Of a stretch of DNA of 44,003 nucleotides, positions 16,063-22,859 are shown one piece after another; the stretch's first letter is position 1, and each line of letters starts with the position of its first letter. The position numbers were made by a program, and so were the translations under genes. This stretch comes from RGIG9041 sp045612565 (GTDB lineage: Bacteria > Bacillota > Clostridia > Oscillospirales > QAKW01): assembly GCA_045612565.1 (NCBI GenBank), contig JAZKZG010000021.1:1-44003 (forward strand). Direction: 5' to 3'. Below the pieces are notes generated by a model that worked only from the letters and a program-made list of their open reading frames with translations, was not told the DNA's origin and did not search any database.

Positions 16063-17127
16063 ATGAGTAAATTTTTAAATAATAAATACCAGACTCTTGA
16101 GGCATACACGCCGGGTGAACAACCGCGAGATATGCAGTACATAAAACTTAATACAAACGAATCGCCTTATCCGCCGTCTAAGAGCGTTCTTGACGCAATA
16201 AATTCGACAGAAGCATCGCTTCTTCGTCTTTATTGCGACCCTGAATGTAAACAACTAAAACTTAGTATAGCAACGCTTTACGGTGTAGACCCTGAAAACG
16301 TATATCTTTCAAACGGTTCTGATGACATATTAAATTTTGCTTTTATGGCATACACCAAAAACGGTGTTGCGGTTTTTCCCGAGATAAGCTACGGCTTTTA
16401 TAAAGTGTTTGCCGACCTTTACGGTATAAACAAAAAAACAGTGCCGCTTAAAGACGACTTTTCGATAGATGCAGATGATTACTGTAATCAGAATGAGTTT
16501 GTTGTTATTGCAAACCCCAATGCCCCCACCGGCAAAGTTCTTTCACTTGTAGAAATTGAAAAGATTGTTGCTTCAAACCCTGATAACGTTGTAGTTATCG
16601 ATGAGGCATACGTCGATTTCGGTGCCAAGTCATGCTACAAACTTACAAAAAAATATAAAAATCTTTTGGTAGTTCAAACGTTTTCAAAATCGCGTTCGAT
16701 GGCAGGCGCCCGTCTTGGATTTGCAATAGCCGATAAAGACATAATAGCTGACCTTGAAACAATAAAGTATTCAACTAATCCATATAATGTAAATAGACTT
16801 ACGCAGATTGCAGGCGTTGCTGCAATTGCCGATAATGATTACTATATGGAAAACTGCAAAAAAATAATTGCATCGCGCGAATATACTACGAACGAACTTC
16901 GTAATCTAGGCTTTGAAGTTATAGACTCAAAAGCAAACTTCATTTTTGCACAGTCAGATAAAATAGACGGACTCTCTCTTTATCAAAACTTAAAGCAAAA
17001 GGGTGTACTGGTCCGTCACTTTACAGCAGAGAAAATAAGCAATTATAATAGAATTACCATTGGTACGCAACAAGAGATGGAAACCTTTATAAATACAGTA
17101 AAAACAATTTTGGAGGAACAGCAATGA
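16063..17127 (+). CDS. hisC: Histidinol-phosphate aminotransferase
   Basis: This 354-residue fold-type I PLP aminotransferase converts imidazole acetol phosphate to histidinol phosphate. Markers are IKLNTNESPYPPS near residue 27, LSNGSDDILNF, VIANPNAPTGKVL, VVIDEAYVDFG, and the PLP lysine in QTFSKSRSMAGARLGFA. Length is standard. The gap after hisD is 2 nt, and the end overlaps hisB by 4 bp. Confidence 0.95.
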   Translation: MSKFLNNKYQTLEAYTPGEQPRDMQYIKLNTNESPYPPSKSVLDAINSTEASLLRLYCDPECKQLKLSIATLYGVDPENVYLSNGSDDILNFAFMAYTKNGVAVFPEISYGFYKVFADLYGINKKTVPLKDDFSIDADDYCNQNEFVVIANPNAPTGKVLSLVEIEKIVASNPDNVVVIDEAYVDFGAKSCYKLTKKYKNLLVVQTFSKSRSMAGARLGFAIADKDIIADLETIKYSTNPYNVNRLTQIAGVAAIADNDYYMENCKKIIASREYTTNELRNLGFEVIDSKANFIFAQSDKIDGLSLYQNLKQKGVLVRHFTAEKISNYNRITIGTQQEMETFINTVKTILEEQQ

Positions 17128-17711
17128 GAGACGCTGTGATATTTAGAAAAACAGGTGAAACTGAAATAAACCTCACTTTAAACCTTGACGGTAAAGGAAA
17201 AAGCGAGATAGATACAGGTTGTGGCTTTTTAGATCATATGCTTACGCTTTTTGCCCGTCATGGCAGATTTGATTTATCTGTTAAATGTAGCGGAGATACA
17301 TACGTCGACTACCATCATACAGTAGAGGATATCGGTATTGCACTCGGACAGGCATTTACAAAAGCTCTTGATGATAAACGCGGAATAGTGCGTTACGGCA
17401 ACTTTATTTTACCTATGGACGAAACACTCGTAATGTCGGCTGTTGATATTTCGGGCAGGAGCCATCTTTGCTTTAAGGTAAATATCCCTTCACAGCGTGT
17501 AGGTGATTTTGATACTGAACTCGTTGAAGAATTCTTTTTAGGCTTTGTAAGAAAAGCGGACCTAACACTTCATGTTCGCTCATTTGAAGGTACAAACTCG
17601 CATCATATTATTGAAGCTGTTTTCAAATGTGTTGCACGCACTTTAAAGCAGGCTGTTTCTATCGATCCTGATTTTGCTGACGAAATTCCCTCTACAAAAG
17701 GAGTCCTTTAA
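17124..17711 (+). CDS. hisB: Imidazoleglycerol-phosphate dehydratase
   Basis: This 195-residue manganese enzyme dehydrates imidazoleglycerol phosphate. Both metal-binding patterns are present: GCGFLDHMLTLFARHG with DYHHTVEDIGIALG in the N-terminal half, and FEGTNSHHIIEAVFK in the second half. It is the single-function form; the histidinol-phosphatase domain found fused in enterobacteria is missing. It overlaps hisC by 4 bp and hisH by 1 bp. Confidence 0.97.
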   Translation: MRDAVIFRKTGETEINLTLNLDGKGKSEIDTGCGFLDHMLTLFARHGRFDLSVKCSGDTYVDYHHTVEDIGIALGQAFTKALDDKRGIVRYGNFILPMDETLVMSAVDISGRSHLCFKVNIPSQRVGDFDTELVEEFFLGFVRKADLTLHVRSFEGTNSHHIIEAVFKCVARTLKQAVSIDPDFADEIPSTKGVL

Positions 17712-18328
17712 TGATTGCAATTATTGATTACGGAGTAGGCAATCTTTTTTCATTGTCAAGCTCGTTTAAAGCTGTCGGTGCTGACGTTGTCATAACAGGT
17801 GATGCTGACGTTATAAAAAGCGCGGATAAGCTTGTATTACCGGGTGTTGGCGCATTTAAAGATGCAGCTCAAAAACTTCTTTCAACAGGTCTTGATAAAG
17901 TTATCAAAGAAGAAGTTGATAACGGGAAACCGCTCCTTGGGATATGTCTCGGTATGCAAATGCTTTTTGAAAAAAGCTATGAATACGGTGAGCATACCGG
18001 TCTTGGTATTATAAGCGGAAATATTGTATCTATGCAGGGAGAAATCCCTTCAGATCTTAATATTCCCCACATTGGTTGGAACGCGCTTAATATACAAAAA
18101 CTAAGCCCAATTTTAAAGTATATTAAAGAGGGAGACTGTGTTTATTTTGTACATTCGTATTATGCCACTCAGTGTGATGATTGTATAACCTCAACTGCCG
18201 AATACGGAATACCGATTACGGCGTCGGTGCAAAAAGACAATATCTACGGCTGTCAGTTCCATCCCGAAAAAAGCGGTAACGTAGGCCTTGGTATTTTACG
18301 TGCATTTTGTGAACTTGGAGAAAAATAA
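17711..18328 (+). CDS. hisH: Imidazole glycerol phosphate synthase, glutaminase subunit
   Basis: The 205-residue class I glutamine amidotransferase supplies ammonia to HisF. It has IIDYGVGNLFSLSSSF at the start, the nucleophile cysteine in LLGICLGMQMLFEKS (about residue 80), the HSYYA segment, and the catalytic His-Glu in YGCQFHPEKSG. It overlaps the neighbours on each side by 1 bp. Confidence 0.97.
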   Translation: MIAIIDYGVGNLFSLSSSFKAVGADVVITGDADVIKSADKLVLPGVGAFKDAAQKLLSTGLDKVIKEEVDNGKPLLGICLGMQMLFEKSYEYGEHTGLGIISGNIVSMQGEIPSDLNIPHIGWNALNIQKLSPILKYIKEGDCVYFVHSYYATQCDDCITSTAEYGIPITASVQKDNIYGCQFHPEKSGNVGLGILRAFCELGEK

Positions 18329-19041
18329 TGAATATATTTCCTGCAATTGATATAGTAAAAGGCTGTGCTGTTCGTCTTTTTAAAGGTGATTATGACCAAA
18401 TGACAGTTTACAGCGAAAATCCGGCATCTGTAGCAACTGACTTTGAAAAAAGCGGTGCGCAGTTTTTGCATCTTGTTGACCTTGAAGGTGCAAAAGATGG
18501 CACTACCCCAAATATCGAAACAGTAAAAAAAATCCGCAAATCCTGTAATATGTTTATTGAAATTGGTGGTGGCATCCGCAGTATGCAGACGATTGAAACC
18601 TATCTTAACGCAGGCGTAAACCGCGTTATATTGGGTACAGCCGCAGTAAACGATGAGGCGTTTTTAAAAAAGGCGGTTGTTAAGTACGGTGATAAAATCG
18701 CTGTTGGAGTTGACATAAAAGATGGTTTTGTTGCAATCAAAGGCTGGACTGAAAAATCGGAGTTTTCGGGAATGGATTTTTGCAAAAAAATGCAGACACT
18801 CGGCGTAAAAACAATTATTTGTACTGATATTTCAAAAGACGGCGCTATGAAGGGCACAAACCTTGAACTTTATAAAACGCTTTCAGACGAACTTGATATA
18901 AATATTGTTGCATCTGGTGGTGTATCGTCAATCGATGATGTAAAAGCACTTGCTAAAATGAATATTTACGGTGCAATCATCGGTAAGGCATACTACACTG
19001 GTGCAATTAATCTCAAAGAGGCGATTGAGGTGGCAAAATGA
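18328..19041 (+). CDS. hisA: ProFAR isomerase (phosphoribosylformimino-5-aminoimidazole carboxamide ribotide isomerase)
   Basis: The 237-residue (beta/alpha)8 barrel performs the Amadori isomerisation before HisF. It has the first catalytic Asp in PAIDIVKGCAVRLFKGDYDQ, phosphate-binding IEIGGGIRSMQTIE and VILGTAA in the first half-barrel, and the second Asp in TDISKDGAMKGTN, with ASGGVSSIDDV in the second half. The short product length is within the family range. Confidence 0.97.
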   Translation: MNIFPAIDIVKGCAVRLFKGDYDQMTVYSENPASVATDFEKSGAQFLHLVDLEGAKDGTTPNIETVKKIRKSCNMFIEIGGGIRSMQTIETYLNAGVNRVILGTAAVNDEAFLKKAVVKYGDKIAVGVDIKDGFVAIKGWTEKSEFSGMDFCKKMQTLGVKTIICTDISKDGAMKGTNLELYKTLSDELDINIVASGGVSSIDDVKALAKMNIYGAIIGKAYYTGAINLKEAIEVAK

Positions 19042-19799
19042 TTACAAAACGTATTATCCCTTGCCTTGACGTAAAAGACGGCAGAGTAGTAAAGGGTGTA
19101 AATTTTAAAAATCTGAGTGACGTTTCATCGCCTGTTGAACTTGCAAAGTACTATAGTGATAACGGTGCTGACGAGCTTGTTTTTTACGATATTACAGCAT
19201 CTTTTGAACAGCGCAAACTTTTTACCGATATATTAAAACAGGTTGCATCTCAAATTTTTATTCCGCTAACGGTTGGCGGCGGTATCAATACACTTGACGA
19301 TTTTGAACGCGTACTTTCTTGCGGAGCAGACAAGGTTAGCGTAAATTCAGGTGCTATACGAAATCCTGCACTTGTCGGAGAGGCGGCGAAAAAGTACGGC
19401 GACCAGTGTGTTGTGCTTTCGGCTGATATAAAACGTGTTGACGGTGTTTTTCACGTCTTTTCAAAAGGCGGTAGGGAAGACACGGGAATGGAAGCAATTT
19501 CGTGGATAAAGCGCTGTGTAGATATGGGTGCAGGCGAGGTTGTTGTAAATTCGATTGATACCGATGGTGTCAAAGGCGGATTTGATATTGAGATGTTAAA
19601 AGAGGTTTGTAAAACTGTTTCGGTTCCTGTTATTGCATCAGGCGGTGCGGGTGGTATGGACCATTTTGTAGATCTCTTTAAAAAAGTTCCTGACGTTTCT
19701 GCCGGTCTTGCAGCATCAATATTCCACTTCGGTGAAGTAGAAATCTGTGATTTAAAACAAAAACTTAAAGAAAATGATATTACTGTGAGGTTGTTATGA
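19038..19799 (+). CDS. hisF: Imidazole glycerol phosphate synthase, cyclase subunit
   Basis: The 253-residue (beta/alpha)8 barrel forms IGP and AICAR from PRFAR using ammonia delivered by HisH. Motifs are RIIPCLDVKDGRVVKGVNF with the catalytic Asp, DITASFEQR, PLTVGGGINTLDDF, KVSVNSGAI, the second Asp in NSIDTDGVKGGFD, and VIASGGAGGMDHFVD. It overlaps hisA and hisIE by 4 bp each. Confidence 0.98.
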   Translation: MITKRIIPCLDVKDGRVVKGVNFKNLSDVSSPVELAKYYSDNGADELVFYDITASFEQRKLFTDILKQVASQIFIPLTVGGGINTLDDFERVLSCGADKVSVNSGAIRNPALVGEAAKKYGDQCVVLSADIKRVDGVFHVFSKGGREDTGMEAISWIKRCVDMGAGEVVVNSIDTDGVKGGFDIEMLKEVCKTVSVPVIASGGAGGMDHFVDLFKKVPDVSAGLAASIFHFGEVEICDLKQKLKENDITVRLL

Positions 19800-20446
19800 T
19801 AGATATTAATACACTTAAATTTGACGAAAAAGGGCTTATTCCCGCAATAGTTGTTGATTCTTTTTCAAAAAAGGTTCTTACTCTTGCGTATATGAATGAA
19901 GAAAGCCTTAAAATCTCAATGGAAAAAGGTCTTACATGCTTTTACAGTCGTTCAAGAAATGAACTGTGGCTTAAAGGCGAGACAAGTGGTAACTATCAGG
20001 ATATTGTATCGGTAACTGCTGATTGTGATAATGATGCACTTGTTGTTATGGTAGAAAAAGACGGTCCTGCTTGCCATCTTGGTACAGATTCTTGCTTTAA
20101 TAACCTCGTTTATCAAAACGAAGAAAAATCCGAATTTTCAATGGATGGTCTTTATGAGTTGCTGCTTGGCAGAAAAAAAGATATGCCCGAGGGCTCGTAT
20201 ACAACCTATCTTTTCCAAAAGGGAATTGATAAAATCCTCAAAAAAGTAGGCGAGGAGTCGACTGAGGTTATCATCGCAGGTAAAGCTAACGACAAAAAAG
20301 AAACTGTTTACGAGATTGCCGATCTTGCTTATCATATTATGGTTATGATGGTTGAAATGGGCATCTCTGTTGATGACGTGCGCCGTGAACTTGCTTCTCG
20401 TCACGTAATCGATCACAAAGTAAAACAGGAAAAAATGACAAAATAA
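19796..20446 (+). CDS. hisIE: Bifunctional phosphoribosyl-AMP cyclohydrolase / phosphoribosyl-ATP pyrophosphatase
   Basis: The 216-residue fusion carries steps 2 and 3 of the pathway. The N-terminal HisI domain (about 1-105) has VLTLAYMNEESL, CFYSRSRNELWLKGETSGN and the zinc cysteines in DCDNDALVV and GPACHLGTDSCF. The C-terminal HisE domain (about 115-205) has YTTYLFQKGIDKILKKVGEE and ESTEVIIAGK, an all-alpha MazG-like fold. It is the last his gene. With it the operon has every enzyme except a histidinol-phosphate phosphatase. Confidence 0.97.
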   Translation: MIDINTLKFDEKGLIPAIVVDSFSKKVLTLAYMNEESLKISMEKGLTCFYSRSRNELWLKGETSGNYQDIVSVTADCDNDALVVMVEKDGPACHLGTDSCFNNLVYQNEEKSEFSMDGLYELLLGRKKDMPEGSYTTYLFQKGIDKILKKVGEESTEVIIAGKANDKKETVYEIADLAYHIMVMMVEMGISVDDVRRELASRHVIDHKVKQEKMTK

Positions 20447-20488
20447 AAATTAAATCAGTCGATATTTACATCGACTGATTTAATTTTT
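20445..20488 (+). terminator. Terminator of the his operon
   Basis: An 18- to 19-bp A/T-bordered stem, core TAAATCAGTCGAT with its complement and a 6-nt loop, overlaps the last base or two of hisIE and ends in T5. Confidence 0.85.
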
Positions 20489-20503
20489 ATAATAAATGTA
20501 ACT

Positions 20504-20531
20504 TTTACTGTTTTCAATGCATTTATATGAT
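20504..20531 (+). promoter_or_regulatory. Possible promoter of the 116-aa membrane protein gene
   Basis: TTTACT (20504-20509), a 16-nt spacer, and TATGAT (20526-20531); AAGGAGG follows at about 20544. Confidence 0.4.
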
Positions 20532-20556
20532 AGGATAAATAATAAGGAGGCTTTTT

Positions 20557-20907
20557 ATGAATAAAACTAAAGATTTTGTTAAAATTGCAGCGATTATAAT
20601 TTACGGTTACTGTTCAGCGTTTATAACACCTTATTTAATACGCCTTGCTCTTGGCATAAGAAACGGAATAGGATACAACGATATTGATGGAAAAATGTTT
20701 ATAATCCCATCGATAATCTTACTTATTATTTTTGCTGTAATTGATTTTGCCATAATAATGCTTGTAATTAAAAGTTCAAATAAAACAAAAACGCAAAAAT
20801 CAATTATCATTTCTATTTTCGCACTATCAATGATTGTCGCTTATATTACAATTCACAGAGATGTAATAAATCTTGCAAAAGACATTACATATCTTTTAAC
20901 TCATTAA
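20557..20907 (+). CDS. Small three-TM membrane protein, unknown
   Basis: The 116-residue protein has hydrophobic segments at about residues 9-33, 48-71 and 81-101 and a polar loop RNGIGYNDIDGKMF between the first two. No family is recognised and no catalytic pattern is seen. A strong AAGGAGG ribosome binding site, normal codon use and its own terminator argue that it is a real gene. It stands alone between the his operon and a convergent ATP-grasp gene. Confidence 0.65.
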   Translation: MNKTKDFVKIAAIIIYGYCSAFITPYLIRLALGIRNGIGYNDIDGKMFIIPSIILLIIFAVIDFAIIMLVIKSSNKTKTQKSIIISIFALSMIVAYITIHRDVINLAKDITYLLTH

Positions 20908-20937
20908 AAAAGCGTTCAGTATAAACTGAACGCTTTT
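20908..20937. terminator. Bidirectional terminator after the 116-aa membrane protein
   Basis: A perfect 13-bp stem AAAAGCGTTCAGT / ACTGAACGCTTTT with a 4-nt loop at a convergent junction. Confidence 0.85.
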
Positions 20938-20985
20938 AGTTTTATGGGTTCTCCATAAAACTGTGACTTTTCTGGGGTGTTAATT
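20938..20985. repeat. Structured intergenic element, copy A
   Basis: It holds a perfect 10-bp hairpin AGTTTTATGG / ACT-complement (20938-20962), in which CCATAAAAC could instead pair partly with TTTTCTGG downstream, followed by TGGGGTGTTAATTA. It aligns with copy B at 32198-32239 (shared blocks TGGGTTC, CCA, CTGTG, CTTT, TGGGG, TTA). It lies directly after a terminator and touches the stop of the minus-strand ATP-grasp gene. Confidence 0.5.
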
Positions 20986-21982
20986 ATTTTAAAAATCTTT
21001 CAACTCTTGGCATAAGCCCTATTTTGTTGGGTGTATATGCGGGAAGTTGCAGGATATCGTGACCGGGGTAACAGTTGCCTTCAATTATTTGAATACTATC
21101 TTCCGAAAGAGCAATGTCCCAACCTACGTATCCGACTTCTTTTACTATTTGTGCTGCATTTTTAACAAGGGTTATAATATCATCCCACATAGGAATATTA
21201 AATCCAACAATTGCTTCGTTTGTGTACGGATGGTGTGTGTATTTAATGCCGTTTTTATCTGCAGCAGGGAGGGTAATACTTCCGTCCTCGATATTAACGA
21301 TTGCTGCCATGCCGCCGCTGTTTAAATTGTCTACAAACTTACCATTGTTGCCGATTCTCCAAAATGCAAAGACAGGGGTAACCTCTTTGCCGTCGTTTAT
21401 TGTAACTACACGTATTGTGTTGATTGCAAGTGGATAAATTTTTGAAATTTTGCTGTTCTGAACAACAATTTCCTCAATTATTCCGTGCGGCTTTTTGATT
21501 AACTCGTCGTAAATGACGTTTAAATCCTTGCCATCAAACAGTATCTTTTCAATACCTCTGCCGCAGGTGCCGTCTTTGGGTTTGTAAATAAAACCTTCTT
21601 TACTGTCGGCAAACTTTAAAAAATCATCTTTGGACAAGTTTTCAGTGAACATCCACTCTCGGTTAATATATTTTTCAAAAACAGTGTTGAATTCGTTTTT
21701 ATTATCAAATATGTGCCATTTGTCAGGTGAGTTAAATTTTTTTACAAGCGCATTGTTAACTCCGCGTGTAACGTATGTTTTACGCTGTTTTCTTGTAAGT
21801 GTATAAAACTCAAACAAATCATAATCAAGCGGACCAGCACCATATTTTATACCGCAATACAGCATATCAAAGAAAATGTATATTCTTGATTTGCCCGATT
21901 TTTTTGCAACGCGCGAAATATCGCGGCTTACGCGCAAAAAATCCATCTTTAAAACTCGTTTTATAGCGTATGAAATTGACAT
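20984..21982 (-). CDS. ATP-grasp enzyme, sugar-transfer-associated type
   Basis: The 332-residue protein resembles the 'sugar-transfer associated ATP-grasp' family. After an N-terminal helical part that recalls hexosyltransferase-associated proteins (about 1-90), the grasp region shows GFIYKPKDGTCGRGIEKI (nucleotide loop), YPLAINTIRVVTIND, and the metal-binding end VGWDIALSEDSIQIIEGNCYPGHD cut here to its core WDIALS and EGNCYPG. Such enzymes ligate a carboxylate to an amine or thiol, often in capsule or exopolysaccharide loci; substrates are unknown. No glycan genes surround it, so it is an orphan here. The promoter shares its -35 region with the divergent TVP38 gene. Confidence 0.8.
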   Translation of the reverse strand: MSISYAIKRVLKMDFLRVSRDISRVAKKSGKSRIYIFFDMLYCGIKYGAGPLDYDLFEFYTLTRKQRKTYVTRGVNNALVKKFNSPDKWHIFDNKNEFNTVFEKYINREWMFTENLSKDDFLKFADSKEGFIYKPKDGTCGRGIEKILFDGKDLNVIYDELIKKPHGIIEEIVVQNSKISKIYPLAINTIRVVTINDGKEVTPVFAFWRIGNNGKFVDNLNSGGMAAIVNIEDGSITLPAADKNGIKYTHHPYTNEAIVGFNIPMWDDIITLVKNAAQIVKEVGYVGWDIALSEDSIQIIEGNCYPGHDILQLPAYTPNKIGLMPRVERFLK

Positions 21983-22010
21983 ATTTTATTCTCCAGATTT
22001 TAATAATATA

Positions 22011-22039
22011 ATTATATTTTGATATGAGTCTATTGTCAA
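22011..22039 (-). promoter_or_regulatory. Promoter of the ATP-grasp gene
   Basis: On the minus strand TTGACA (22034-22039), a 17-nt spacer, and TATAAT (22011-22016): a consensus sigma-A promoter. Its -35 overlaps the -35 of the opposite promoter. Confidence 0.8.
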
Positions 22040-22061
22040 GTTTTTAAAATTGTATTATAAT
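22033..22061 (+). promoter_or_regulatory. Promoter of the TVP38-family gene
   Basis: TTGTCA (22033-22038), a 17-nt spacer, and TATAAT (22056-22061). The heptamer TTGTCAA serves as -35 on both strands. Confidence 0.75.
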
Positions 22062-22087
22062 ATCATTAATAAAAATAAGGACGAAAT

Positions 22088-22771
22088 ATGGATAATAAAA
22101 AACAAAGAATAAAATCATTAATATTTTTGGCTGTATGCATTGTGTTTATGCTTACAGTAACGTGGCTTGTGGGAAAGCCTCTTGTTAAATTTTCGTCAGA
22201 CCCCGAAAAATTCCGCGATTGGATTGATGGCTTTGGAATATGGGGACAGCTTGTGTTTGTTACGATGTCGGTTGTGCAGATCATTTTTGCAATAATCCCC
22301 GGCGAACCGCTTGAAATTGCGGCAGGCTACGCCTTTGGTGCGGTAGAAGGCACAATTCTTTGCGTTATATCAAGCCTTATCGGCGGCATAATTGTTTTTT
22401 CTTTCGTCAAAAGATTTGGCAAAAAATTTGTTGAGTTCTTTTATCCCGTTGAAAAACTTAACGAACTAAAATACCTAAAAGACACAAAAAAATTAAATTT
22501 GATTACTTTTTTTATTTTTATAATCCCAGGCACACCAAAAGATTTGTTCGTTTATTTTTTAGGTCTTACAAAAATTGATATTTCGGCATTTTTGCTAACC
22601 GTATCAATTGGCAGACTTCCGTCAATAATAACATCAACAGTTGGAGGCAACGCTCTCGGTATGCAAAACTATCTTTTTGCAATAATAACCTTTGCCGCTA
22701 CAACGATAATCAGCTTCGTAGGATATATTGCATATCAGCTTATTTCGAAACATTTTAAAAACAGAAAATAA
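22088..22771 (+). CDS. TVP38/TMEM64 (DedA-like, VTT domain) membrane protein
   Basis: The 227-residue integral membrane protein has an N-terminal TM helix (about 10-29) and a VTT/SNARE-associated core with FAIIPGEPLEIAAGYAFG, GTILCVISSLIGGIIVFSFVKRFGKKFV, and later IIPGTPKDLFVYFLGLTKI and SIGRLPSIITSTVGGNALG. DedA/TVP38 proteins include lipid scramblases and polyprenyl-phosphate flippases; the exact substrate is not known for this one. It is a single gene with its own promoter, followed by the CIRCE-controlled htpG. Confidence 0.87.
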   Translation: MDNKKQRIKSLIFLAVCIVFMLTVTWLVGKPLVKFSSDPEKFRDWIDGFGIWGQLVFVTMSVVQIIFAIIPGEPLEIAAGYAFGAVEGTILCVISSLIGGIIVFSFVKRFGKKFVEFFYPVEKLNELKYLKDTKKLNLITFFIFIIPGTPKDLFVYFLGLTKIDISAFLLTVSIGRLPSIITSTVGGNALGMQNYLFAIITFAATTIISFVGYIAYQLISKHFKNRK

Positions 22772-22779
22772 AAAAACTA

Positions 22780-22807
22780 TTGATTTTTTAAAAATATGTG
22801 ATACAAT
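22780..22807 (+). promoter_or_regulatory. Promoter of htpG
   Basis: TTGATT (22780-22785), a 16-nt spacer, and TACAAT (22802-22807), placed so that transcription would start inside the CIRCE element. Confidence 0.7.
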
Positions 22808-22810
22808 AAA

Positions 22811-22837
22811 TTAGCACTCTGTAATAAAGAGTGCTAA
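22811..22837. promoter_or_regulatory. CIRCE operator (HrcA binding site)
   Basis: It matches the consensus exactly: TTAGCACTC - 9 nt - GAGTGCTAA. It starts 4 bases after the -10 box and ends 22 bases before the htpG ATG. HrcA bound here would block htpG until heat shock titrates GroEL away from HrcA (known mechanism for the element). Confidence 0.95.
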
Positions 22838-22859
22838 TTTTACAATGCAGGTGAACAAA

